Below, in pieces: positions 34,072 to 42,277 of a stretch of DNA of 64,000 nucleotides (within the stretch, counting starts at the first letter, position 1; each line of letters begins with the position of its first letter). Source of the DNA: JAXLQL01 sp046331625 (GTDB taxonomy: Bacteria > Acidobacteriota > Terriglobia > Bryobacterales > Bryobacteraceae); NCBI GenBank assembly GCA_046331625.1, contig JAXLQL010000022.1:86363-150362 (forward strand), given 5' to 3'. A program made the translations under genes and the position numbers. The notes beneath the pieces are model-generated. The model saw only the letters and a program-made list of their open reading frames with translations. It did not search any database and was not told the origin of the DNA.

Positions 34072-34752
34072 GTGAGATTCCTCCGCCTCTCCTCGACCAT
34101 CGCCGCCAAGGACCTGCGCTCGGAAATCCGCACCAAAGAAGCGCTCAACGCCGCCGTCGCTTTCGCGATCGTCATCCTGGTGCTCTTCAGCTTCGCCATG
34201 GACCCCAGCTCCGAGCAGATCCGCGAGATGTCGGGCGGCTTGCTTTGGCTCGTCTTCGCCTTCGCCGGAGCACTCATCCTCAACCGCAGCTTCGCACGAG
34301 AGCTCCCCAACGATTGCCTCGACGCATTGCTCGCCTCACCCGCATCCGGCGCGGCTCTCTTCCTCGGCAAGGCCGTCGCGAACTTCCTACTGCTCCTCGT
34401 CGTGGAGCTCGTGTGCCTGCCCGCCTTCGGCATCCTCTATAACATTGACTGGACCAAACGCATCGCCTGGCTCGCGCTCGTCTGCGTGCTCGCCACCTGG
34501 GGGGTCACCGTCATCGGCACCGTCTTCAGCGCGCTCACCGTGAACCTGCGCCTGCGCGAGCTCATGCTCCCGATGATGGTCTACCCGATGATGATTCCCG
34601 CGCTCATGGCCGCCATGCGCCTCACCACGGTCCTCGTCGCGGGCGACCCCATCGGCGGCGACGATTGGGTCTGGATCCGTCTGCTCATCGGCTTTGATAT
34701 CATCTTCACCGCCCTGGCTCTTGGCTTGGTGGAAATCGTGCTCGTGGGGTAA
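34072..34752 (+). CDS. ccmB: Haem exporter membrane subunit
   Basis: CcmB is the permease of the CcmABCD haem-handling ABC complex in the inner membrane. The 226-residue protein has six likely helices, the motif KDLRSEIRTKEALNAAVAFA, and IRLLIGFDIIFTALALGLVE at the end, as usual. It starts at a GTG with GGAGG in front. The short gap to ccmC (3 bases) supports cotranscription. The five REP-like units upstream separate it from ccmA. Confidence 0.92.
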   Translation: MRFLRLSSTIAAKDLRSEIRTKEALNAAVAFAIVILVLFSFAMDPSSEQIREMSGGLLWLVFAFAGALILNRSFARELPNDCLDALLASPASGAALFLGKAVANFLLLLVVELVCLPAFGILYNIDWTKRIAWLALVCVLATWGVTVIGTVFSALTVNLRLRELMLPMMVYPMMIPALMAAMRLTTVLVAGDPIGGDDWVWIRLLIGFDIIFTALALGLVEIVLVG

Positions 34753-34755
34753 ACC

Positions 34756-35442
34756 ATGCGTGAAAAACTCCTCTACCTGTTCGGCGCAGTAGGCCTTCTG
34801 TGGCTCGCGCGCAACCTGTATGTGATCTGCCTCGTGCTACCTGACGAAGCGGCGCAAGGCGCCATCTATCGCAACCTGTTTTTCCACGTGCCCGCGTGGG
34901 CCGTCTGCTTCACCGCGTATCTCATCGCGGGGGGCGCGAGCCTCTGGTATCTCATCAAGCGCAATCCCGCCGCAGACACGCTCGCGGTCAGTTGCGTGGA
35001 AGTCGGGCTCGCCTTCACATGCATGGGTCTTGCCACCGGATCCATCTGGGCGCGCATCATCTGGGGCATCTGGTGGACCTGGGATGCTCGCCTCACCTGG
35101 GCGCTCATCACCGCGATCATCTACGCCGCATACCTGATGCTGCGCCGCGCCATTGACGATCCCTCGGCACGCGCGCGCATCGCCAGCGTGATGTGCGTCT
35201 TCGCCTACGTCAGCGTGATGATCACCTACAAGTCGATCGAATGGTGGCGCACGCAGCATCCCGGACCCGTGCTCAGCTTCCGCACTGGCGGCGGCTCGAT
35301 CGACCCCGCCATGGAATCGGCGGTCTTCCAGAACATCGGCGCGCTCATGCTCATCGCGACGGTCATGATCGCCGTGCGCATGCGCCAGGAAGCCTCGCTC
35401 CGCGAAGTGGACTCGCTCCGCCGCCAAGTACACGCCATCTGA
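34756..35442 (+). CDS. ccmC: Haem handling membrane protein
   Basis: CcmC forms the haem-CcmE adduct together with CcmE. The 228-residue protein has six helices and the tryptophan-rich haem motif (WGIWWTWDARLT). External His residues that ligate haem are plausible in FHVPAWAV and in later loops. It lies 3 bases after ccmB and 10 before the small ccmD-like gene. Confidence 0.93.
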   Translation: MREKLLYLFGAVGLLWLARNLYVICLVLPDEAAQGAIYRNLFFHVPAWAVCFTAYLIAGGASLWYLIKRNPAADTLAVSCVEVGLAFTCMGLATGSIWARIIWGIWWTWDARLTWALITAIIYAAYLMLRRAIDDPSARARIASVMCVFAYVSVMITYKSIEWWRTQHPGPVLSFRTGGGSIDPAMESAVFQNIGALMLIATVMIAVRMRQEASLREVDSLRRQVHAI

Positions 35443-35452
35443 AGAGGCAATC

Positions 35453-35608
35453 ATGGACCAACGTAACTTCACCTTTTTGTTTTATGGCTTCGCCGCCGCC
35501 TGGGCCATCATCGTCGTCTACGTGTTGACGCTGGTGGGCCGCGAGCGCAAGATCCGCAGCCAGATTGATAACCTCAATAGGATGCTCGAAGACAAGGAGA
35601 GGAAATGA
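35453..35608 (+). CDS. ccmD: CcmD-like small membrane protein, 51 aa
   Basis: This short gene encodes one membrane helix (GFAAAWAIIVVYVLTLVGRE) with a preceding aromatic-rich start (MDQRNFTFLFY) and a basic cytoplasmic tail (KIRSQIDNLNRMLEDKERK). Position after ccmC and the aromatic-helix-basic design match CcmD, which stabilises the CcmABC complex. Its stop overlaps the next start as ATGA (35605-35608). The sequence family is too short to prove. Confidence 0.75.
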   Translation: MDQRNFTFLFYGFAAAWAIIVVYVLTLVGRERKIRSQIDNLNRMLEDKERK

Positions 35609-36954
35609 ACCGCCGAAATCTGTTGAAGCTCGCCGCCACGGGCGCAGCCGCCGGGTCGCTCGCGCAAAGGGACGCCGCCGCGCAAGAGCGCATCGCGCGC
35701 GCCACCAAGGCTCTGCCGTCTCCCAAGATCAAAGACGTGCAGGTGATCGCCGTGCAGCCCGCGGGCGTGCGCCTGATCGTGGTGAAAGTCATCACCGATC
35801 AGGACGGGCTCTACGGCTACGGCTGCGCGACCTTCACGCAGCGCGCGGATCTCGTAGTCCCCGCTGTCGAGAAGTATCTGAAGCCACTGCTCATCGGCCG
35901 CCCCGCCGATCGCATCGACGATCTCTGGCAGGCGATGTACAACAGCTCGTATTGGCGGAATGGTCCGGTGCTGAACAACGCCATCAGCGGCGTGGATCAG
36001 GCACTGTGGGACATCAAAGGCCGCCAATGCGGACTGCCCGTGTACCAACTGCTCGGCGGTAAGTGCCGCGAAGCCGCGGACTGCTATGGACACGCGAGCG
36101 GCGCCGAGATTCCAGAAGTGATCGACAGTGCGCGCAAGTACATGGCGCAGGGATTCCGGCATGTGCGCGTACAGGTGGGCGTTCCCGGTCAAGCGGGATA
36201 CGGCGGCATGGGTCGCGGCGACGTGAAGGTGGAAGCGCTCCACAGCGAGCCCGTATTCGAACCCGCCGCCTACATTCGCCGCGCGCTCAAAATGTTCGAA
36301 GAATGCCGTAAGCAGTTGGGCGAAGAGGTCGAGTTGTGCCATGACGTGCACGAGCGCGTCACGCCCACGCAGGCCGTGCAGTTCGCAAAAGACGTAGAGA
36401 AGTTCAAGCTCTTCTTCTTCGAGGATCCGCTGTCACCCGAAGACATCGCCTGGTTCCGGCTGATGCGGCAGCAGTGCGCTACGCCAATCGCGATGGGCGA
36501 GCTGTTCAACTCGCCGCACGAATGGAGTCCGCTGATCACCGAGCGGCTGATCGACTACATCCGCGTTCACGTCTCGCAGGCCGGCGGATTGACGCCATGT
36601 CGCAAGATGGCCATCATGGCCGAGCCGTTCGGTGTGCGGACGGCGTGGCATGGTCCCGGGGACGTGTCTCCGATCGGGCATGCGGCCAACGTGACGCTCG
36701 ATCTGGTGAGCTGGAATTTCGGAATCCAGGAATACTCGCCATTCAACGAAGCGACACAGGAGATCTTCCAGGGATGTCCGGTGATGAAGAACGGATATCT
36801 CTACGCGAACGAAGCTCCGGGTTGGGGCATCGAGGTCAACGACGCCGCGGCGAAGAAGTATCCGTTCGGGCACAGCGATCGCGGCGAACGCGGGAAGTAC
36901 AACGGCGGGTGGGGAGTGATCCGGCGGCGGGATGGTACGGTGATCAAGCAATAG
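35605..36954 (+). CDS. Enolase-superfamily dehydratase (mannonate dehydratase/RspA-like)
   Basis: The 449-residue product belongs to the mandelate-racemase/enolase superfamily group of D-mannonate dehydratases and RspA. It starts MNRRNLLKLAATGAAAGSLA, a Tat-type signal. It shows YGYGCATFTQRAD, the entry to the barrel GVDQALWDIKGRQ, then LLGGKCREAADCYGHASG. Catalytic metal ligands follow the pattern CHDVHERV (Asp), FFFEDPLSPED (Glu) and IAMGELFNSPHEW (Glu). An ending with HSDRGERGKYNGGWGVIRRR fits the group. It overlaps ccmD by ATGA, so it may be translationally coupled although it has no obvious tie to cytochrome c. It would act on sugar acids outside the cytoplasm. Confidence 0.85.
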   Translation: MNRRNLLKLAATGAAAGSLAQRDAAAQERIARATKALPSPKIKDVQVIAVQPAGVRLIVVKVITDQDGLYGYGCATFTQRADLVVPAVEKYLKPLLIGRPADRIDDLWQAMYNSSYWRNGPVLNNAISGVDQALWDIKGRQCGLPVYQLLGGKCREAADCYGHASGAEIPEVIDSARKYMAQGFRHVRVQVGVPGQAGYGGMGRGDVKVEALHSEPVFEPAAYIRRALKMFEECRKQLGEEVELCHDVHERVTPTQAVQFAKDVEKFKLFFFEDPLSPEDIAWFRLMRQQCATPIAMGELFNSPHEWSPLITERLIDYIRVHVSQAGGLTPCRKMAIMAEPFGVRTAWHGPGDVSPIGHAANVTLDLVSWNFGIQEYSPFNEATQEIFQGCPVMKNGYLYANEAPGWGIEVNDAAAKKYPFGHSDRGERGKYNGGWGVIRRRDGTVIKQ

Positions 36955-36996
36955 GTGCACAGCACAACCAGACTTGCTGAGTCACAATGAAAGTGC

Positions 36997-37392
36997 ATGA
37001 CGGCTCAGGATTGGTTGTGTGTGGCGAACGAAAGGTCGATGGATGCGGAGACTGTCGCGTCTAACCGCAAGAATTCCGCTGGCGGAGTGTATCTCGCTGG
37101 CTACGCCGTCGAGTGCAGTCTCAAAGCCTATCTACAGGCACGCGGGAAGGAAGTCCCGTCGTCCGGCAGGGCTGGGCACGATCTCCGCGCACTCTGGCTG
37201 GCCTGCGGGTTTCGCCTTTGCGATCTCGGCGATAACGATGGCACGAGAACTTTTTACATCAAAGATTGGAAAACTTCTCTGCGTTACGATCTCGCACATA
37301 AACCTGATCTCTCGGTCGACTCTCTGCTGGGTGGAGCGAAAAGCCTCACCGGGTGGATCCAGACTCGCGTGAGGAGAGGTCGGAGGCCGTAA
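36997..37392 (+). CDS. HEPN-domain protein with RNase-type motif
   Basis: This 131-residue protein has the HEPN fold pattern: a helical start (DWLCVANERSMDAETVASNR), then AGGVYLAGYAVECSLKAYLQ and GHDLRALWLACGF. Near the end is the motif R96-Y-D-L-A-H101, i.e. Arg-x4-His, which is the RNase motif of many HEPN toxins. HEPN proteins act as RNases in toxin-antitoxin, abortive-infection and CRISPR contexts. It is 11 bases ahead of the giant ATPase gene at 37404, which therefore is very probably its partner. The gene follows the enolase-type gene by about 40 bases, but its base usage is less GC-rich. No signal peptide is present. A weak GAAAG precedes the ATG. Confidence 0.75.
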   Translation: MTAQDWLCVANERSMDAETVASNRKNSAGGVYLAGYAVECSLKAYLQARGKEVPSSGRAGHDLRALWLACGFRLCDLGDNDGTRTFYIKDWKTSLRYDLAHKPDLSVDSLLGGAKSLTGWIQTRVRRGRRP

Positions 37393-37395
37393 GGA
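37391..37395 (+). promoter_or_regulatory. Ribosome binding site deciding the ATPase start
   Basis: AAGGA overlaps the HEPN stop codon and lies 8 bases before ATG 37404. It argues for this start over a GTG at 37353 that would overlap the HEPN gene. Confidence 0.65.
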
Positions 37396-37403
37396 ATGAA
37401 TCC

Positions 37404-39995
37404 ATGACCCACGCGGAAATCCGTCTCACGATCGAGACCAATCTGGGCACAGCGCCTTCCGATATCCGGCTCCAACCGGACCCATTCCAAGGCTGGCGCC
37501 TTGCTGTCGTTTCCCCAGCCTTTGAAGGAAAGTCTCAGCTTCAGCGCCGTGATCTGGCTCTGCGATCGCTTGATTCGCAACACTTCGAGTGGGTTGACCT
37601 CCTGACACCGGCTGAGCAGGAATGGGCAGGCGTGTTGCCGGTGGACTCCAGCCTCGAAGACATCCCCACATGGAGTGAGGCTTTGGGCCGTGCCAACTCC
37701 AAGCAGACATTCGATACCGTGTTTCCTTCGAGTCTCGAAGTGGACCTACCCCTGCCCATCGTGACCACGTTCTACTCGCTCCGGGGCGGCGTCGGCAGAT
37801 CCAGTGCCCTCGCGTACACTGCTCGCGTTTTGGCTTCGAGGGGTCGCAGGGTGGTGTGCGTCGATCTCGATTTGGAGGCGCCTGGCCTTGCGTCTTTGTT
37901 CGGAGTGGAGGAACAGATCACGCCAGAGCAAGGAGTCGTATATCTTCTCACAGCGCTGGACCGTCAACAGACACCAGATTTCAGCAAACACCTGATTCGG
38001 GTAGTCGAAAGCGAAGAATTATACTGCGTTCCGGCGGGGCGTCCGTCCGCCGATTACGCCCGCCTTCTTGCGATGATTGACCCGTCTGCGTGGTATCGCG
38101 AAGAACGAAATCCCTTGCACGGTCTGATCGACGGAATCTCCCACAACCTACCGTTCGTACCCGATGCGGTGCTGTTGGACGCCCGTACGGGGATTAACCC
38201 GCTGAGTGGCCCTCCACTGTTCGACTTGGCTGATCTCGCAGTAATTGTTTTCTTTCCTCATCCTCAATCCCGAGCGGGCACCGGCGAGTTGGTTCGAGCT
38301 CTGCGTGCAGCGCATACTCGAAGGGTCCTCGATTCGAAGCGATTGGCACCCGAGCCTCGATTCCTCGTCTCCCCGGTTCCAGCAAGCCGGGCCGCTGAAG
38401 TCACGAGACGATACCGGGACCGCTCGCTCGAATGGATTCATGGTTGGATGAATGGGCGCGTCGAAGAGGAGGCTTCGAATGGCGGCGCGCTCGAGTCGGA
38501 AGTTGTGCACTTCGTTCCGTACAGAGAATCTCTCGCGACCTCGGACCATATTCTCAGCGATCAGGCGGCCTGGGATGACTACCGCCCGATAGCTGACTGG
38601 ATAGAGCGGTTTGTTCCGGCCAAGTCTGAGCGCGAGTTGCAGTCTCTGAGCGCAAGCAAACAGGAGATTCTCCGGGAGCTACGGTTCTCGCAAGGCACCG
38701 CGGAAAAACAGGACGACTTGGTCCAATCGTTTGTCGAGACTGATCGGGTCCGGATGGCGCTCGATCTGGAAGTGCCGCTCGTCAGGGGACGCAAGGGCAC
38801 TGGGAAGACGGCTGTTTTTCGGTATCTCACCGAGGCGCCAGAGGCACATCCGGTGGTCGTCGTGACCGCTCCGCCTGATCTGCGCAAGGACATGTCGTGG
38901 ATGTTGACGAATGAAGGCTTCCGGGACGTCGAACAACAGGTCAAGCAACAAGGAGGATGGCCACAGTTCTGGCGGTTCTACATATGTCTGGCTTGTCAGC
39001 GTCAAGGTGTTACCGCCGGCTCGTCCGGCGAGATCACTGAGATCTTGGGTTCCCAGTCTGGGTCGCAGCGCGACACAATCGAACGCTTGGACCGTCTCTT
39101 TACGTTGCCTCGTGGCTGGTTGCTCGCACACGAATGGCTCTTGGCCGCAGACGCGAGTTTGGCCAAGCATACGATCTTGCTGTTCGACGGTCTCGATACG
39201 GGATTCGGCTCCGGCGAGGAAGATCGCGTCCGAAGGCGCTCCGCTGTCGAGGGCCTGTTCGACTTCTTCACGGGTCTCGGCAAGGCGATTACAAAGCTGA
39301 AATTCAAGATACTGTTGCGCGAGGACATTTGGAGACAGCTTCGCTTCGAGAACAAGAGCCATCTCCATGGGAGAGACGTGAGTCTCGATTGGAAGGACCA
39401 GTCCAGTTTCATGAGAGTGGTGGTGAAGCAGGCAGCGATCTCGGGCTCGTTTCGGGCACAGCTTGGTTTCGCGGGACTTGCCCAGCCAGCCAGTTTCGAT
39501 GACTGGAGTGATCAACAAGTTCGAAACGGCTGGAATCTGCTCGTGGGGGAGCGGATGAAGGGGGGTAAGACCAGCTTTACCAGCAATTGGGTCTGGAATC
39601 GTCTGGCCGACGCAAACGGAGACCATAGTCCCCGTCACTTGCTCCAGTTGTTCGGCGCTGCATTGACTTGGGAGCAGAAAGAGGAAGTTCGCAACTCATA
39701 CGACAAGAGCGCAATCCGGCCGCGGGCGCTGATCGAAGTGCTTCCCCAACTCTCCGAGAGAGCCCTAGAGGCGCTCAAAGAGGAGTACCCGGAGTTGGAG
39801 CCGCTCTTTGCGGAGTTACAAGGCGGCCGGACTCCGGTTCCGAGCGAGTCGATCAAGGCCAAACAAACACTTCCCTTGGGACGCGAAGTTGGTCTGATCG
39901 GCATCCACGAAGGGACGGAAGAAGAAGTTGAGCGTTATCGGGTACCAGACCTGTATCGCGACGCATTGGGAATGACCCGCAAAGGTCCGGCGTAG
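37404..39995 (+). CDS. Giant fused ATPase: BolA-like, KGGVGR-type and second P-loop ATPase
   Basis: The 863-residue protein has three parts. Residues 1-90 look like a BolA/KH-type fold: GWRLAVVSPAFEGKSQLQRR, then FEWVDLLTPAEQEW. Residues about 115-400 form a MinD/ParA-related SIMIBI ATPase with a variant Walker A (RGGVGRSS, 127-134), a DLDLEAPG motif (VVCVDLDLEAPGL) and VLLDARTG (256-263). Such proteins are called KGGVGR-variant ATPases and are frequent in defence-like neighbourhoods. Residues about 420-860 contain a second P-loop (RGRKGTGKTA, 461-470) with a Walker B-like ILLFDGLD at 591-598, similar to the P-loop family of Sll1717. The gene directly follows a HEPN gene and uses AAGGA for its ATG. 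It probably regulates or delivers the HEPN RNase. No signal or membrane helix is seen. Confidence 0.85.
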   Translation: MTHAEIRLTIETNLGTAPSDIRLQPDPFQGWRLAVVSPAFEGKSQLQRRDLALRSLDSQHFEWVDLLTPAEQEWAGVLPVDSSLEDIPTWSEALGRANSKQTFDTVFPSSLEVDLPLPIVTTFYSLRGGVGRSSALAYTARVLASRGRRVVCVDLDLEAPGLASLFGVEEQITPEQGVVYLLTALDRQQTPDFSKHLIRVVESEELYCVPAGRPSADYARLLAMIDPSAWYREERNPLHGLIDGISHNLPFVPDAVLLDARTGINPLSGPPLFDLADLAVIVFFPHPQSRAGTGELVRALRAAHTRRVLDSKRLAPEPRFLVSPVPASRAAEVTRRYRDRSLEWIHGWMNGRVEEEASNGGALESEVVHFVPYRESLATSDHILSDQAAWDDYRPIADWIERFVPAKSERELQSLSASKQEILRELRFSQGTAEKQDDLVQSFVETDRVRMALDLEVPLVRGRKGTGKTAVFRYLTEAPEAHPVVVVTAPPDLRKDMSWMLTNEGFRDVEQQVKQQGGWPQFWRFYICLACQRQGVTAGSSGEITEILGSQSGSQRDTIERLDRLFTLPRGWLLAHEWLLAADASLAKHTILLFDGLDTGFGSGEEDRVRRRSAVEGLFDFFTGLGKAITKLKFKILLREDIWRQLRFENKSHLHGRDVSLDWKDQSSFMRVVVKQAAISGSFRAQLGFAGLAQPASFDDWSDQQVRNGWNLLVGERMKGGKTSFTSNWVWNRLADANGDHSPRHLLQLFGAALTWEQKEEVRNSYDKSAIRPRALIEVLPQLSERALEALKEEYPELEPLFAELQGGRTPVPSESIKAKQTLPLGREVGLIGIHEGTEEEVERYRVPDLYRDALGMTRKGPA

Positions 39996-40062
39996 ACCGC
40001 AGTGTCCGTGCGCTCGGATCGGCGGCTCGACCTGCGAGCGATTGGATTGTAGCGCCGCAGGC

Positions 40063-40695
40063 TTACACCGCAGGTGGAGCCTTCAGCCGCGCCAAGACTA
40101 CCTCCCGCGTGATCCCGTGCTCCCGCAACAACTGCCCGGCCGGACCGTCCTCGTCCGCCAAGATGGCCAGGACCAAATGCAGCAATTGAGGCTCCTGGTT
40201 CATCTTGCGCGCCAGAGCCGCGGCCATCGCGGCGACCGTCGCCAGTTCCTGAATCTGCACTTGATGAGCCACGAACGACGGGTCCGCCGAAGGCTCCATC
40301 GCCTTCGCCCGAATCGCTTCGAGCGTTATTCCTCTCTCCGCAAGCAGCGCGTGCGCGAGCCCGTCCGTCTCGCGGAACAACCCCAAGAGCAAATGCGGCG
40401 CTCCGATATGACGATGCCCCAGCCGCTCGGCCTCTTCGGCGCCGTAGGCCAGCACCCGCTTTGACGCAGCCGACAACGGGAGATCCACCGACGTAGCAAT
40501 CTTGGCGCCCTTCGCCGCTCGCGACTCGATCATCTTCCGGATATAGCCGGCATCAGCTTCCACCAACCCGGGACACTCTCGCATGACCGCGAGCAGCAGA
40601 TGCTCCGTTTCGATGTACGGACTTCCAAATTGGCTCGACTCATACCGCGCAAAGAAAATCACCCGCCGCGCTTTTTCTGTGTACCGCTCGAACAT
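40063..40695 (-). CDS. Clp N-terminal repeat domain protein without ATPase
   Basis: The 210-residue protein contains two Clp-N repeats (FERYTEKARRVIFFARYESS, IETEHLLLAVMREC, then GHRHIGAPHLLLGLFRETDG and PQLLHLVLAILADEDGPAGQ). There is no AAA module after them. This is an adaptor-like form, related to ClpC/ClpS-type substrate-binding domains. It may help choose substrates for a Clp protease or bind phosphoarginine-like signals; the role is inferred. The ATG at 40693-40695 begins at the family motif. It is convergent with the giant ATPase. Confidence 0.85.
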   Translation of the reverse strand: MFERYTEKARRVIFFARYESSQFGSPYIETEHLLLAVMRECPGLVEADAGYIRKMIESRAAKGAKIATSVDLPLSAASKRVLAYGAEEAERLGHRHIGAPHLLLGLFRETDGLAHALLAERGITLEAIRAKAMEPSADPSFVAHQVQIQELATVAAMAAALARKMNQEPQLLHLVLAILADEDGPAGQLLREHGITREVVLARLKAPPAV

Positions 40696-40755
40696 GCCCC
40701 GAGTTTACCGCTTCATGGCGGTAAACGCTCGCCCGCCCTGCTGCGTCAACAGAGT

Positions 40756-42270
40756 GTGCTTTCTGCGCTGCTATTGGCGGCCGTGATCCAAGGCGTGGTC
40801 CTCGAGAACCAGTCCGGCTACCCGATGGCGCGTGCGCAAGTGTCTCTCGACATCGTCAACGATACGGGCGTCAGTCAAGCGGCCACGCAACTCAGCGGGC
40901 GCGGAGGCCAGTTCTCGTTCACAGCCATCACGCCCGGAACGTACATCCTGACGGCCGTTCGCGACGGCTATTTTCCCGCCTCCTACGGACAACGCAAACC
41001 CTACGGCCGCGGCACGCCGATCGTCATCGAGAAGGACTCGAACTTCTTCACCGAGCTCCGCCTGTTGCGCATGGGCGCCATCACCGGCCGCATCCTGGAC
41101 GCGAATCGAGTCGGCCTCATGAACGTGAGCGTGGTCGCTTATCCGGCGACGGCGCCCCTTCGTCCCGATCGCACGGTGAAAAGCGACGACCGCGGTGTCT
41201 ATCGCATCTGGGGCCTGCGGCCCGGAAAATATTGGGTGCGATCCATCACCGCGCAGCCCGCCGGCATGAGCCTGCTGCCCACCTTTCCACCCGAGGCGAT
41301 CGAACTCCGCGACACGAAGATCCTCGATGTGCGGCTTGACTCCGAAGTCCCGGACGTCAACATCACGCCGCTCGAAGGCCGCCTGCTCACGTTGAACGGA
41401 TCGGTGACGTGCCCCTCGCAGCTTCCCATGCCCGTCCACGTGACCATCGCCTCCGACACCGGGCGCCAGGATGCGAACACCGTCTGCAATGGCGGCTATC
41501 AATTCACCGGACTCGCGCCCGGATACTACGAAATCTACGCCGAGGCTGGAATCTCCAGAACAGGATCGGAGTATTCCGTGTACACGGACATCCTCGTCGA
41601 CTCCGATCGCGCCAACGGAACTCTCGAGCTCAAGCGCACGCCCGAGGTTTCCGCCGAAGTGCGGCTACCCGGCTCGGAGGGCTTGTTGCGGAACGTTCCG
41701 GTCGAGTTGGTGCTCCGCCGCGCGGACCTCGCCGGCGTCCTCGGCTCCAAAACGCTGAACGTCAATCGCGGCTACCTCGACTTCCGCCTCGACCCCGGCA
41801 ACTACGAGCTCCACGCCAATCCGCCCGGTGATTACTGGGTGGTGGATGTGCGCAATGCCTTCGGTCGCTCCCGGCGCCGGCAGCAGCAATTCGTGCGGCA
41901 TCCAGACTGGTTCGACGCATTCGTCGAAGCCGCGCAAGCCGTCCATTTCCAAGTAACGCTACAAAAAGGCGCGGCGAAACTGCGCGGAGTGGTGACGCAA
42001 GAAGGCAAGCCGGTAGGCGGCGTTCCGGTGTTCTTATGGCCTGAAAAAGACGAGACCCGCCGCTCAGCCCGTGGTCCGCGAGAAACTCGCACAAACGCCA
42101 AGGGCGAGTATCGTTTCGAGAGCCTTCCGCCGGGACCCTACCGCGTGCTCGCGAGCTTCGACTTCGACGAAGTGGACCAGGAGACCATGGACTCCGCTCG
42201 CGCCCCGTCCGTCACGCTGAAGCAGTCGGATACGTCCGAGCTCAACCTCGCTCCCTACATCGCGCCGTGA
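40756..42270 (+). CDS. Secreted carboxypeptidase-regulatory-like repeat protein
   Basis: This is a protein of about 504 residues built from repeated Greek-key (CarboxypepD_reg/SdrD-B-like) domains. Examples are VIQGVVLENQSGYPMARAQV, GQFSFTAITPGTYILTAVRD, DRGVYRIWGLRPGKYWVRSI, YQFTGLAPGYYEIYAE and YRFESLPPGPYRVLASFDFD. Such domains are frequent in acidobacterial secreted and TonB-receptor proteins. The GTG at 40756 gives a short signal-like start (LSALLLAAVIQG); a longer frame begins upstream but overlaps the divergent Clp-N gene. The start is therefore uncertain. Function is probably extracellular binding, not catalysis. Confidence 0.75.
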   Translation: MLSALLLAAVIQGVVLENQSGYPMARAQVSLDIVNDTGVSQAATQLSGRGGQFSFTAITPGTYILTAVRDGYFPASYGQRKPYGRGTPIVIEKDSNFFTELRLLRMGAITGRILDANRVGLMNVSVVAYPATAPLRPDRTVKSDDRGVYRIWGLRPGKYWVRSITAQPAGMSLLPTFPPEAIELRDTKILDVRLDSEVPDVNITPLEGRLLTLNGSVTCPSQLPMPVHVTIASDTGRQDANTVCNGGYQFTGLAPGYYEIYAEAGISRTGSEYSVYTDILVDSDRANGTLELKRTPEVSAEVRLPGSEGLLRNVPVELVLRRADLAGVLGSKTLNVNRGYLDFRLDPGNYELHANPPGDYWVVDVRNAFGRSRRRQQQFVRHPDWFDAFVEAAQAVHFQVTLQKGAAKLRGVVTQEGKPVGGVPVFLWPEKDETRRSARGPRETRTNAKGEYRFESLPPGPYRVLASFDFDEVDQETMDSARAPSVTLKQSDTSELNLAPYIAP

Positions 42271-42277
42271 CGGAGCC

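Noticed and set aside
33597..34433. Minus-strand frame across the REP-like cluster
   Set aside because: The translation reflects repeat units (AGLKSRA-like pieces) and the shadow of ccmB.
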